DNA of 53,687 bases from Chloroflexota bacterium (GTDB taxonomy: Bacteria; Chloroflexota; UBA11872; VXOZ01): positions 1-53,687 of the forward strand of contig JAJEAH010000014.1 of NCBI GenBank assembly GCA_022824225.1. Direction: 5' to 3'. Under the pieces are notes generated by a model. That model ran no database searches, was not told where the DNA came from, and worked only from the letters and a program-made list of their open reading frames with translations. A program made the position numbers and the translations under genes. Below are positions 18,483-27,280 of this stretch, one piece after another. How positions within the stretch are numbered: position 1 is the first letter of the stretch; each line of letters begins with the position of its first letter.

Positions 18483-18806
18483 AGGTGTACGCGCCTCCGG
18501 TATTTCAGTGGTTCCAGCCGCAGTATTGTGACCATAGTATAGCGAAGAAGCGAGCAGACCAAGCGGCTGTGGCAACCGCGCGGTACCCACGGCGCAAATA
18601 CAGGTTTGCTATAGTTGCAGGAGAAGTTTGCGGGGTGTGGGGCCAGTGCCGCGAGAGAATTCTGCCAAACCAAAGGGCCGCTGGCAAAGAGTTTCCCCTC
18701 CCTGGGAACAGCGCTATAGCCTGCTCCGTACGCAATGCGGGTGAGGGGGCAGATTTAGCTGGCGGCGCGTGTGGAGACCATTGCAGTAGAGAGCGTAGGA
18801 GCAGCT
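18483..18806. other. Divergent intergenic region
   Basis: This lies between two divergent genes and so must hold both promoters, but no strong -35/-10 pair was found by eye. A short GC-rich repeat (CCGTACGCAATGCGGG) related to those at 27059 and 27121 lies near 18726. Confidence 0.4.
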
Positions 18807-19223
18807 ATGGCGCTGTGGTTTTGGATTGGCGTGGCGTTCGTCTCGTGGGGTCTGGCGTCGTTCTTTGGCAAGATGGTGGCGCCCTACTTCGGCGCGCCGT
18901 ATCTAGTGTGGATCCGGAGCATCATTACCGTCTTCATGCTCCTGCCGTTGGTGTGGGCCCAGCGCCACAACTCGATCACGATAACGCCGACCTGGCAGAC
19001 GTGGGCGCTCGTCGTACTCGTAACGGCGTTCACGGCCAGCGCCGTCATCGGCTTCTACAACGGCTTGCGCCTGGGCGACGCCTCACTGGTGACCCCCGCC
19101 AGCGGCACGTATCCCGTGTTGACGGCCATACTCGCGGTGATCTTCCTGGGCGAACAGCTCTCGGTGTCGCGGGCCTTGGGCATTATGTTCGCAGTGCTGG
19201 GGATCTTCTTCCTGACGCGTTGA
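18807..19223 (+). CDS. Small EamA/DMT-family membrane protein
   Basis: A 138-aa hydrophobic protein with about four to five membrane segments. It is equivalent to one half of a standard ten-helix EamA drug/metabolite transporter. The C-terminal part shows the family pattern PASGTYPVLTAILAVIFLGEQLS followed by a last helix, GIMFAVLGIFFLTR. Proteins of this size work as dimers, as in small multidrug-resistance-like systems. ATG 18807 has AGGAG upstream at normal spacing. It is monocistronic. The transported compound is unknown. Confidence 0.85.
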   Translation: MALWFWIGVAFVSWGLASFFGKMVAPYFGAPYLVWIRSIITVFMLLPLVWAQRHNSITITPTWQTWALVVLVTAFTASAVIGFYNGLRLGDASLVTPASGTYPVLTAILAVIFLGEQLSVSRALGIMFAVLGIFFLTR

Positions 19224-19317
19224 GCGCATAGACGCAGATGCGATTCTCTAGGCAGTGTACGGTGTCTTCTAAGGTTGTCCCCCTGCGAAAAATCCTCACG
19301 CATCTCGGGCGAGATTG

Positions 19318-19427
19318 TAGCGCGGGGGCTTGTCCCCCGCCTCTTGGCGCAACCCGGCAGCGCGGGTGCTTTGTGCCCCGGCTCATGGCGCAACCCGGTA
19401 GCGCGGGGGCTTGTCCCCCGCCTCTTG
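19318..19427. repeat. About 41-bp tandem repeat with GCGGGGGCTTGTCCCCCGC hairpin
   Basis: 2.7 copies of a unit begin AGCGCGGGGGCTTGTCCCC and end GGCGCAACCCGG; the middle copy has diverged. The hairpin core recurs at about 34851 and 35228. The rest of 19224-19608 holds no gene. A TATAAT at 19559-19564 lies 45 nt before the SDR start, without a good -35 box. Confidence 0.8.
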
Positions 19428-19608
19428 ATGCAGATGAGAGATGTCATTGAGAACAACGCGCAGCATTGCAGGGCATTAGACGGCGCAACCAGAAGTAGCC
19501 CTACGACTGGCGGTCAGACGACAGAAGATGAGAGACGAACGGGTAAGGCCGCGTGCAGTATAATCGTGGTCACGAAACCAACACTGCGTATAGGGGGAAC
19601 CGTAGGCT

Positions 19609-20370
19609 ATGAAACTGGCAGATAAGGTAGCGGTCATCACCGGCGCCGGCAGCGGCATCGGCTACGAAATGGCGACGCTCTTCGCCCGCGAGGGTGCGAG
19701 CATCATGGGCGCCGACGTGGACGCGGACGGCCTGGCCAAGACGCAGGCGGACGTGGCAGCAATCGGCCGTCCCATGCGCACGTTCATCGCCGACGTGACC
19801 GACCCCACCGCCGTAGAACACCTGATGGCCGAGACAATGGAAGCCTTTGGCAGCATCGACATCCTCTGCAACAACGCCGGCATCGGCCACGTGGGCAGCG
19901 TGTTGGAGGTCACGCCCGAGGAGTGGGACCGCGTGATGGCCGTGAACGTGCGCGGCGTCTGGCTGGGCTGCAAGTACGCCGTTCCCTACATGCTGGCCCA
20001 GGGCGGCGGCATCATCGTGAATACGGCGTCGGTGGCGGGACAGGTCGGCCTGCCCAAACGCGCCGTCTATAGCGCGTCCAAAGGCGCGGTGATCGCCCTC
20101 ACGAAGCAGGTCGCCATCGAATACGTAGCTGACAACATCCGCGTGAACTGCGTCTGCCCCGGTACGGTGGAAACGCCCTGGGTCCAACGCCTCCTGGCAA
20201 TCGAGGACGATCCCGCCGCCGCTATGGAAAACCTGCGCCTGCGCCAACCCATGGGCCGCCTCGGCCAACCCGACGAGGTCGCCAAAGCCGCCCTCTACCT
20301 CGCCTCCGACGCCGCCGAGTTCATCACCGGCACGGAGCTAGTAATAGACGGCGGCCTCACTGCTCGGTAG
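19609..20370 (+). CDS. SDR family NAD(P)-dependent oxidoreductase
   Basis: A 253-aa classical short-chain dehydrogenase/reductase, close in pattern to FabG-like and 2,5-diketogluconate-type enzymes. The cofactor motif TGAGSGIG lies at about 11-18, with Asp36-Val-Asp after strand 2 hinting at NAD preference. NNAG is at about 87-90, the catalytic Ser is in NTASVAG, and Tyr and Lys are in YSASK. The C-terminal SDAAEFITGTELVIDGGLTAR is typical. ATG 19609 follows GGGGGAACCGTAGG. The substrate is not indicated by neighbours. Confidence 0.94.
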   Translation: MKLADKVAVITGAGSGIGYEMATLFAREGASIMGADVDADGLAKTQADVAAIGRPMRTFIADVTDPTAVEHLMAETMEAFGSIDILCNNAGIGHVGSVLEVTPEEWDRVMAVNVRGVWLGCKYAVPYMLAQGGGIIVNTASVAGQVGLPKRAVYSASKGAVIALTKQVAIEYVADNIRVNCVCPGTVETPWVQRLLAIEDDPAAAMENLRLRQPMGRLGQPDEVAKAALYLASDAAEFITGTELVIDGGLTAR

Positions 20371-20448
20371 CGATCCTTCTTTGGTACTCCTGCAGGAATG
20401 CCCAATCACTATTTGCTTACCGTCCAGGGTCTTGGGGTCGGATCTCGA

Positions 20449-20478
20449 TTGACCTTGACTAAACAAACAGCCTATGAT
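20449..20478 (+). promoter_or_regulatory. Predicted sigma-70 promoter of the second RM system
   Basis: TTGACC (20449-20454) and TATGAT (20473-20478) are separated by 18 nt. They stand about 70 nt before the TTG start of the methylase gene. A weak dyad, ATAGG then CCTAT six bases on, lies between promoter and gene, but no controller gene is seen. Confidence 0.5.
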
Positions 20479-20546
20479 GCGACTAGGTCATAGGGAAGCT
20501 CCTATCGGACTGAGAACTTTCTACTTCTGGCACAAGGAGGGCACAC

Positions 20547-21467
20547 TTGCAGTCCAAATTGCCGATAGGGGAAAGTGGAGACAAAGCGATAAATCGGGTG
20601 GTACCACAAGCCAATTCAACAGGTTCGGGCCGCAGGATTGCTAGTCGGCGAAAGAACGGCAAGGGCCGGAAGATTGCCTTTGGTTGGTACGGTGGCAAAT
20701 TCAGTCACCTTGACTTCATACTGCCAAACATACCTTTGGACGCGCAGCACTTTTGCGACGTATTCGGCGGTTCGGCGGCGGTACTGATCAACCGTCCGCC
20801 TGCACCTGTCGAGACCTATAACGACATTGATTCGGAGCTTGTTAACTTTTTCAAAACACTGCGTGACGATGGACCTGAACTAGCAAGGGCAATCGGCCTG
20901 ACACCATTCTCCAGAGAAGAGCTCGCCCGCGCATGTGAATACGAATCGGGGCTAAGCGAACTTGAACGGGCTAGACGATTCTTCGTAAGGGCGCGCCAGA
21001 CCCGGACCGGCTTAGCACAGCGCAGTAGCGAAGGGCGGTGGGCACATTGCGTCCTCACTTCTAGGGCCGGTATGGCAGGGGCAGTCTCAAGGTGGTTGGG
21101 CTCCATAGATGGCTTAGCCGAAATCACTTCGCGGCTTCAACGAGTACAAATCGAGAATGCCCCTGCACTTGAAGTCATCCAAAGATATGATACGCCAGAT
21201 ACGGTGTTCTATTTGGATCCGCCCTATGTCCACTCGTCAAGAGGGGATACCGCAGCATATGAATTCGAGATGAACGATGGAGAGCATGTCGAGCTTGCAA
21301 GGGTTCTCTCCACCATACGTGGCCGGGCTGTCTTGTCTGGCTATAAAACTCCGCTCTATGACGATCTGTACAGGGCTTGGAGGCGCATTGACGCACCTGT
21401 GCGAACCGCCAATTCCGTCCGCCAACCTCGGCAAGAGTCCTTGTGGGTAAACTTCATAGATGAATGA
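20547..21467 (+). CDS. D12-class N6-adenine DNA methyltransferase (Dam-like)
   Basis: A 306-aa D12-class (alpha) adenine methyltransferase. FGWYGGKFSHLDFILP (45-60) is the class start motif, DVFGGSAAVL (71-80) is SAM-binding motif I, and DPPY (224-227) is the catalytic motif. An N-terminal basic extension of about 40 residues precedes the core. The start is TTG at 20547, supported by AAGGAGG at 20534-20540 with 6-nt spacing; no ATG fits as well. The last 8 bases overlap the next gene, a predicted endonuclease. This makes it the modification half of an RM pair rather than a housekeeping Dam. GC content is visibly lower than in neighbouring genes. Confidence 0.9.
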   Translation: MQSKLPIGESGDKAINRVVPQANSTGSGRRIASRRKNGKGRKIAFGWYGGKFSHLDFILPNIPLDAQHFCDVFGGSAAVLINRPPAPVETYNDIDSELVNFFKTLRDDGPELARAIGLTPFSREELARACEYESGLSELERARRFFVRARQTRTGLAQRSSEGRWAHCVLTSRAGMAGAVSRWLGSIDGLAEITSRLQRVQIENAPALEVIQRYDTPDTVFYLDPPYVHSSRGDTAAYEFEMNDGEHVELARVLSTIRGRAVLSGYKTPLYDDLYRAWRRIDAPVRTANSVRQPRQESLWVNFIDE

Positions 21468-22530
21468 ACAAGAATTGACTTGCTGGTTGGAAGGACAGTG
21501 GGAAGAGGTCCTAACATCTTTCGTAAGCCACCCTGATCCGGAAATTGACCGCTTCATTAATTCATCTGTTCTCAGCATCAGATACGCGATCTTGACCCAA
21601 CTACTCGGCAAACATGCTGATCCAACTCGAGACCTGCTTTGCCTTCAAAGGGGTAGTAGAGATACAAATGTAGGGCCACCAGGACGCTGGGACCCAAGAG
21701 GGTTCTGTACCAGAATTGTCGTGCCCTGGAATCAGAGCCAGTATAGTGTGCTTGGAACTAGCGATGATCCATATGTAAATAATCCGCTCCGGCGCCCGCG
21801 GTTGGACGAGGGTATGGAATCGCTGAAGTTCCGCGCGGAGTGGAGCGCGCTAGTTAGATTTCTTAGTGATCTGGAGGATTCCTCTGATCCGGTAATGGTC
21901 AGGAATGCAGTTTTAAGATGTCTCCAGAGCATTGCGCGGCGGCTGAAGGACCAGCAAGTAGATTATCCAGTTCCAGTGCGTATTGGTATGGATCAGCTTG
22001 TTGACTTGATTGACCGATACCTAGAGGTGTCCAGCGGTGGCTTGCGGCCAATGGTTGTAGCTTCGGCACTAATGAGAACCTTAGGAAGGTCATTCGCAAT
22101 CTTTGCAAGAGTTGAGAGTCAAGGTGTGAACGAGGCAGATTCAGCAACCGGTGTGCCGGGTGACGTCTTGTGCTACGACGAGGAAGATGAATTGGTCTTA
22201 GCCGTTGAGGTAAAAGGGCATGAGCTTACTTTCATCGATGTCGAGTCTACGATTTTGAAAGCCCGCTCCAGTAGGGTCACAAACGTCCTTTTCGCGACCC
22301 CCGGCCTTGCCTCTGCCGATAGAGATGCCATAGAAGGGAAGATTGTGGAGGAGTTTGCAAAAGGAAGCAACATCTATCAGACTTCAATCCAGTCGCTCGC
22401 TCGCACTTCGTTCATGCTCCTCAAAGAAGAATGGCGCATAAGATTCCTCAGGGAGATTTGCTCGGAATTGGATACCCGAAGCAGTCAACCCTCAGATCGT
22501 CTTGCTTTCGCCACGCTGCTATCTACTTAA
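21460..22530 (+). CDS. Predicted type II restriction endonuclease, SacI-family-like
   Basis: A 356-aa protein that resembles the SacI restriction endonuclease family in the strings FCTRIVVPW (about 82-90), DDPYVNNPLRRPRLD (about 102-116) and the C-terminal half. A PD-(D/E)XK-like centre is visible as Asp235 (GDVLCYD) and Glu250-Val-Lys252 (AVEVKG), followed by KARSSRVTNVLFATPG. The gene overlaps the methylase stop by 8 bases, so the two are translated together. The assignment to the SacI family is from memory of the pattern and is moderate. The nuclease call from the catalytic motif plus linkage to a methylase is stronger. SacI itself cuts GAGCTC; the specificity here is unknown. Confidence 0.65.
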   Translation: MNEQELTCWLEGQWEEVLTSFVSHPDPEIDRFINSSVLSIRYAILTQLLGKHADPTRDLLCLQRGSRDTNVGPPGRWDPRGFCTRIVVPWNQSQYSVLGTSDDPYVNNPLRRPRLDEGMESLKFRAEWSALVRFLSDLEDSSDPVMVRNAVLRCLQSIARRLKDQQVDYPVPVRIGMDQLVDLIDRYLEVSSGGLRPMVVASALMRTLGRSFAIFARVESQGVNEADSATGVPGDVLCYDEEDELVLAVEVKGHELTFIDVESTILKARSSRVTNVLFATPGLASADRDAIEGKIVEEFAKGSNIYQTSIQSLARTSFMLLKEEWRIRFLREICSELDTRSSQPSDRLAFATLLST

Positions 22531-22658
22531 GACCCTTGTTGCTAATCGGCAAATTACACAAGGCCAGTGATGTAGCATTCGCTACTTGGCATCTTTACCT
22601 AACCTGAAACTACCGCCTTAGCTTTTTGGCTCTATTGATCTTGTGAGACATCCGCCAG

Positions 22659-22784
22659 TCAAAGCAATTCACCCATGATCGTCTCTACCCATCTTCACTA
22701 ACGGTGTAGCAGGCCGTGGATGTGGACTTCCAGGTCTTGGGGGACGTGAAAGGTGTCCTGATTGCTGCGGACGTATGCACACTG
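22659..22784 (-). pseudogene. Remnant of a CocE/NonD-type hydrolase gene (C-terminal 40 codons)
   Basis: Read on the minus strand, 42 codons end in a stop at 22659-22661 and align without gaps to the C-terminus of the intact hydrolase at 27281-29392. Shared blocks are VRS, D-FHV, DL-V, GL-H, RWV-T and ELL; 21 of 40 positions are identical by eye. Two adjacent stops (TAG TGA at 22700-22695) interrupt it. The DNA also shares TCAAAGCAATTC at the stop. Upstream homology fades near 22800, and the M48 gene ends at 22870. The rest of the old gene is absent. Confidence 0.85.
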
Positions 22785-22869
22785 TTCATGCTATCTGTAT
22801 TAGCTGACCATGCCATTGATGAAAGTTGATTGCGCTGTGGTTTCACCCAACGGATTGCCCAGCGCAGCA

Positions 22870-23832
22870 CTATGCCCTTCGGAAAATCACACCCCCATTG
22901 TGGCCTTTGCGGATGGCGTTGATGCGCCAGGCGAGGACTGGGTGGGTGGACATGAAGTTGACGATGGTCAGCCAGAGGCCGCCTTGGTCCACGGATTCCT
23001 CGATGTGTTCGGGGACGTCCATGGCGTGGTACAGGTGCTTGCCCGCGGTGAGCATGAGGAGGCCCTTGCAGTCGCGGTCTTGCGCCATGGCGTGGCCTAC
23101 CTTGTCGCAACTGTACTCTTTCGCCCGGCCCAGCGGCAGCCCGATGAGGTAGTTGATGGGAAACGCCAGTTGGTAGATGAACGTGAGCAAGATGTACCAC
23201 CACGCGACGTGCCCCAGCCGGATGTGCCCGGCCTCGTGGCCCAGGATGAACTTCAGGCTGTCCCAATCCTCGTTGCGCAGGCAGGTTTCCAGCAGGTCCG
23301 AGTAGATCGCGCTGAAATTCCGGTGCCACGGCACGCAGGCCGCGAAGGCGTTCAGGTCGCCATTCCCGTTGATGGTGTACAGGTGGGGAACTTCCTTTAT
23401 CCCTACGGCGCGGGTCAATTCCGCCCACATGGCGTGCACTTCCGGGAACTGCCGCGCCGTGATGCGCACGGCATTGGCGCGCAGCTTGCCGTACTCCCTG
23501 CCGAACGACCACACCACCAGCAGCACGATGCCCACCGGCACCAACAGAATAGTCACCGGCGAGAGGTACTCCTCAAGTAACGCAATCGTCTCTCGCTCTT
23601 CCGCCGGCAGCAGTTCCATGACTTCTTCGTCCGATAGATTCGCCGCCTCCGGGTTGGCTTGGCGATAGGTCGCCAGCGCGTCACCCGCGTAGACGGCTAT
23701 CACTTCATCCCGCGCGAACGCCAGCAGCAGGATGCCGACGAACAACACCACGGATACCACAACGCAAACACCGAACAGCCACCGCTCTACCGGATGCCGG
23801 AGCTTGCCTACGTCGATTGTCTGCTGCGCCAT
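22870..23832 (-). CDS. M48 family zinc metallopeptidase (HtpX/Ste24-like), membrane-bound
   Basis: A 320-aa membrane protease. Zinc-binding HEAGH is at 199-203, with the third ligand Glu239 in KEYSCDKVG. Hydrophobic segments near 20-40 and 92-110 should anchor it, and a further hydrophobic stretch after the active site (about 211-232) is typical of M48 proteins. The family degrades misfolded membrane proteins or processes peptides at the inner face of the membrane. ATG 23832 has GAGGGAG about 10 nt upstream; the in-frame codon at 23886 adds 18 residues without support. The gene ends next to a decayed hydrolase remnant. Confidence 0.92.
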   Translation of the reverse strand: MAQQTIDVGKLRHPVERWLFGVCVVVSVVLFVGILLLAFARDEVIAVYAGDALATYRQANPEAANLSDEEVMELLPAEERETIALLEEYLSPVTILLVPVGIVLLVVWSFGREYGKLRANAVRITARQFPEVHAMWAELTRAVGIKEVPHLYTINGNGDLNAFAACVPWHRNFSAIYSDLLETCLRNEDWDSLKFILGHEAGHIRLGHVAWWYILLTFIYQLAFPINYLIGLPLGRAKEYSCDKVGHAMAQDRDCKGLLMLTAGKHLYHAMDVPEHIEESVDQGGLWLTIVNFMSTHPVLAWRINAIRKGHNGGVIFRRA

Positions 23833-24297
23833 GAGCTGTATCTCCCTCTCGTATATACCGATGCAAGGCCGGATTCCTGCTTGCATCCTATGTTGGTGAA
23901 AGTATATCTGAACCGATGCGTTTCAATCGGGAAGAAATACTCTTGCGTTGGCGGGTACAAGGGAGAAGGCTGAGAGGCACGTCAGCCTTTGCGGCGTGCC
24001 TATTGGCGGATCATGAACCAATCCACAGCAACAAAGCGCACAGGGCGCTCACGTGCGACCTCCGCCAAACCCCCTACGATTGAGCGCCTGCACGGCAAAG
24101 TCCGTTCTGAATCTAACGGCAGGGCTTACGATCAATTAGAGGGGAGATGCGTGTGCATCCACCCTAGGCATTTGCGCAAGAATCTGGACGAGGCAAGACC
24201 GCCACTTATACACTTAGGGAGCACCACAACGGCACAGAGTATTGAATTGCGCCGCATGGTGCAGGTACGAAAAGCAATTGAGAGAGGAGAAGTAGGC
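23833..24297. other. Divergent intergenic region, no gene seen
   Basis: This separates the minus-strand peptidase from the plus-strand Rieske operon. An open frame runs from 23989 into the small membrane protein gene, but its first 100 codons show no protein-like pattern. Confidence 0.5.
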
Positions 24298-24582
24298 ATG
24301 GGACAATACCCCGGCGGGACGTTTTGGGCAAAGTGGGGCATGTGGCCGACGGTGGTGAGCCTGGTCGTGCTGCTGGCAGCGACCCTTCTGGATTGGTATT
24401 GGGTCTGGGGCCTGGTCTTCCTGTATTGGGCGCTGGCTACTACCCTTACCGGCCAGGCGTTCATTGTGCAACCGGTGGAACGAGATAAGCACCCGGTGTT
24501 GTTCTGGACGGTCAGCGCCATGTGGGTGGTCCTCTCCGCGCTGGTAATCGTAACGGACCTCTTTCCTGAAGTTCTTTCTTAG
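24298..24582 (+). CDS. Small membrane protein upstream of the Rieske oxygenase
   Basis: A 94-aa protein with three hydrophobic stretches (about 14-32, 34-52 and 67-87) and aromatic-rich sequence (LLDWYWVWGLVFLYWAL). No family is recognised. ATG 24298 has GAGGAGAAGTAGG upstream. The stop is 13 nt before the Rieske oxygenase start, so it is probably in the same operon and might assist membrane attachment or uptake of the substrate; that is inference from position only. Confidence 0.6.
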   Translation: MGQYPGGTFWAKWGMWPTVVSLVVLLAATLLDWYWVWGLVFLYWALATTLTGQAFIVQPVERDKHPVLFWTVSAMWVVLSALVIVTDLFPEVLS

Positions 24583-24595
24583 CCGAGAAACGCCA

Positions 24596-25741
24596 ATGAA
24601 TAGCCAGCGCACGATGCCAATCCTCCCGGTGGAGGCATACACGTCCCAGGAGTGGTTCGACCTGGAGCAGGAGCGCATCTTCTCCCGCACCTGGGCTTTC
24701 GCGGGTCTCGCCGAGGATATCGACGAGCCGGGGCAGTACACGTCGGTGCAAGCCGGTCTGAACAATATATTCATCGTGATGGGGCGCGATAGACGGCTGC
24801 GGGCCTTTCACAACATCTGCCGCCACCGGGGCACGCAGCTCTTGCGCGCCGTCGGCAATACACAGCGCGCAATCGTCTGCCCCTATCACGACTGGACGTA
24901 CGACCTGGAGGGAAACCTGCTATCTGTGCCCAACCAGGAGCGCGAGTTTCCGAATCTGGACATGTCCTGCTTGGGCCTGAAGCAGGCGTCCGTCGACCGC
25001 TGGCGGGGCATGTTGTGGGTGCATCCCGACGAGAACGCGGGTTCGATCATGGACTGGTTCGGCGCAGTCGAGCCGCATCTCGGTCCGCACGACGTGGACC
25101 GGCTGATCGAGTACAAAGACGGCCGTACGGAACACGAAATCGCGGCCAATTGGAAGATCGTGGTGGAAAACTACATCGACGGCTACCACCTGGCGCATTT
25201 GCACGCCGGCACGTTGGCAATGTACGACCATGCGCGCATCGAGTCCGGTTTTGTGGGGCCCCACTTTGCCTTCTACGAACCACTCGCGCCGGAGTTTGCC
25301 GAGAACCTCGCGGAGAACACGCCAAGTCCGCTAGTAATCCCCCCAGACCGGGTGGGCGCGTGGGTGCCAATGCTGTTTCCCGGCATCGGACTGGGCGAGA
25401 CGGAGAGTTCGTGGTCGGTGTTTCACGTGACACCACTGGCTCCCGACCGCACCCGGGTGGTCACACGTAGCAAGGTCGCCGACGCTTCGTTGTGGGATTT
25501 CGTGTGGCAGTCCTTCCGCTCCTACGGTTTCTGGGCGCGGCGCATCGGCGGCAAGTTTGAAGGCGATGCCAGCGATCCGATGGCCTCCGGCGACTTCATG
25601 GCCGAGGACATCTACGCTTGCGAGCAGCAACAGCGTTCGCTGCAAAGCCCCTACTTCGAACACGGCCCCTCCTCCGCCAAGGGGGAGACAGGCGTGCGCC
25701 AGCACCAGGAGCTCGTGCAGGAGTGGGTGGGCAGGCCGTGA
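24596..25741 (+). CDS. Rieske non-heme iron oxygenase, alpha subunit
   Basis: A 381-aa aromatic-ring-hydroxylating type oxygenase. The Rieske [2Fe-2S] ligands are Cys75 and His77 (CRHRG) with Cys95 and His98 (CPYHDW). The mononuclear iron site is in NWKIVVENYIDGYHLAHLH, giving His198 and His203. Such enzymes hydroxylate or demethylate with electrons from a reductase, which is encoded by the overlapping next gene. The mid-size single subunit without a beta-subunit gene suggests an alpha-only enzyme, as in demethylases or carnitine/stachydrine-type oxygenases. The true substrate cannot be read here. Confidence 0.93.
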   Translation: MNSQRTMPILPVEAYTSQEWFDLEQERIFSRTWAFAGLAEDIDEPGQYTSVQAGLNNIFIVMGRDRRLRAFHNICRHRGTQLLRAVGNTQRAIVCPYHDWTYDLEGNLLSVPNQEREFPNLDMSCLGLKQASVDRWRGMLWVHPDENAGSIMDWFGAVEPHLGPHDVDRLIEYKDGRTEHEIAANWKIVVENYIDGYHLAHLHAGTLAMYDHARIESGFVGPHFAFYEPLAPEFAENLAENTPSPLVIPPDRVGAWVPMLFPGIGLGETESSWSVFHVTPLAPDRTRVVTRSKVADASLWDFVWQSFRSYGFWARRIGGKFEGDASDPMASGDFMAEDIYACEQQQRSLQSPYFEHGPSSAKGETGVRQHQELVQEWVGRP

Positions 25742-26796
25742 GAGGCGCGTTTCACCGGCTCACAGTCCGGGAGACCCTGGCCGAAACGCAAGACGCGACC
25801 AGCCTGCTGTTCCAGGTGCCGCCGCATCTGCGCGAGGCGTTTCGCTGGCAGGCGGGTCAGCACATCACGCTGCGGTTCGACATCGACGGCAGCGAGCGGC
25901 GCCGATCGTACTCGATTTCGGATATGCCCACCGGCGGCGGTCAGTTGCGCATCACGGTCAAGCGAGTTCGATGCGGTCTCATCTCAAACTACATTAACGA
26001 GCGCGTAAGCCCTGGAGACGCCATTGACGTGATGCCGCCGTTTGGCGGCTTCTGCCTGGCGCCGAGCGTGCGCGAGCGGCGAACCCACTACTTCTTTGGC
26101 GCGGGCAGCGGCATTACCCCCCTCTACGCCATGGTGCGCGCCATGCTCGCCGCCGAGCCGCATTCGACGGCCCACCTCGCCTACGGCAATAGCACCGCCG
26201 ATACCATCATCTTTCGTGATGATCTTGCCCGGCTGGAGCTGGAGGCCGAAGGTCGGCTGACCGTCAGGCACGTTCTGTCTGCGCCGTCCTGGAATTCGTC
26301 CTTCCAGTACTGGCGGCGCGGCAGACTCGATGCCGAGAAGGTCGCTGAGCTCATCGATGAATGTCCGCCCTACGCCCAGGACACCCAATACTACGTCTGC
26401 GGGCCGGGCAACATGAATGCGGTCGTTCGCACGGCGCTGCTTGGTCTGGATGTGCCGCCGGAGCGCATCCACACGGAGAGTTATGGCGCGGCGGCGCCGC
26501 CGGACGATTCGGTGGCGGGCGTTGCGGCAGCGGCGTCTGTGCGGCTCAATGGCCAGGCGCTTGCCGTGCCGGTCGTTCAGGGACAGACGGTTCTGGACGC
26601 CGTGCGTGCCGCCGGGAGTGCTCCGCCGTTTTCTTGCGAATCAGGTGTCTGCGGCGCGTGCCGGGCGCGCCTGCGCAGCGGCTCCATCCATCTGCGGGCG
26701 CACATGGCACTCACCGAGGCTGAGCTTGCGCAGGACGTCATCTTGACCTGTCAGGCTCTCCCCACAACCCCGGAACTGACCGTGGAATACGACTGA
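25738..26796 (+). CDS. Oxygenase reductase: FAD/NAD(P) domains fused to C-terminal 2Fe-2S ferredoxin
   Basis: A 352-aa electron-transfer partner for the Rieske oxygenase. Flavin-binding RRSYSIS is at 55-61, the NAD(P)-binding block is GAGSGITPLYAM, CGPGNMN is near the end of that domain, and the ferredoxin cluster CESGVCGACRARL plus a final Cys (ILTCQAL) sits at about 300-340. The order FNR then ferredoxin is that of class IB-like reductases. The GTG start at 25738 overlaps the oxygenase stop as GTGA, with CAGGAG upstream. This coupling should give fixed stoichiometry with the oxygenase. Confidence 0.93.
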   Translation: MRGAFHRLTVRETLAETQDATSLLFQVPPHLREAFRWQAGQHITLRFDIDGSERRRSYSISDMPTGGGQLRITVKRVRCGLISNYINERVSPGDAIDVMPPFGGFCLAPSVRERRTHYFFGAGSGITPLYAMVRAMLAAEPHSTAHLAYGNSTADTIIFRDDLARLELEAEGRLTVRHVLSAPSWNSSFQYWRRGRLDAEKVAELIDECPPYAQDTQYYVCGPGNMNAVVRTALLGLDVPPERIHTESYGAAAPPDDSVAGVAAAASVRLNGQALAVPVVQGQTVLDAVRAAGSAPPFSCESGVCGACRARLRSGSIHLRAHMALTEAELAQDVILTCQALPTTPELTVEYD

Positions 26797-27280
26797 GCGG
26801 ACCGAAGTTTAAGGCGCTTGCGGCCGGAGCTTCTTGTCAATTGCTTGGCGCGGCCGCCAGTAGGGAATGTCACTCTTGCTTGTGAGCGAGTGGCTACTCG
26901 ATTACCCCACCCCACGGCAAGCACAGCCGATCGTCTTTACCATGGAAACAGGCGATCTTGCCGTTCATACTTCGACAAGCTCAGCACGAACGGCAAGAAG
27001 AGTGCTGAAAGCTATGTTGCCCACTTCCCCGCCATTCGCCCTTCGACGCTGCTCAGAGCCTGCCCCGTACGCGATGCGGGGGCGAACTTTTGATACTCGG
27101 CGTGGGCCACGCTGTGTCGGCCTGCCCCGTACGCGATGCGGGGGCGAACGGAGAGTGTGGGGTTCATTTTCATTCCCGTGTGTGGCCTGGCAAGGCCATA
27201 GTGATTCCCATGAAAAGAGCGACCGTTTACATGGAGTGTGGTGAAACAGTGTTAGCCTTCACATCAACCCAGGCTGTCTA
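26797..27280. repeat. Intergenic repeats: CTTGCCGTTC hairpin and duplicated CCCCGTACGCGATGCGGGG
   Basis: CTTGCCGTTC (26957-26966) pairs with GAACGGCAAG (26988-26997) around a TTCGACAAGCTCAG element. A 29-bp element containing CCCCGTACGCGATGCGGGG is repeated at 27059-27087 and 27121-27149. Related, diverged copies are near 9965 and 18726. No gene is seen between the convergent reductase and hydrolase genes. Confidence 0.75.

Noticed and set aside
22685-23512. 275-codon minus-strand open frame
   Set aside because: It is out of frame with the M48 peptidase, whose HEAGH motif is in the other frame. Its 3' part overlaps the CocE remnant in a non-matching frame.
23989-24297. N-terminal extension of the small membrane protein
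   Set aside because: The frame is open, but the segment is not protein-like and a good ribosome binding site precedes ATG 24298.
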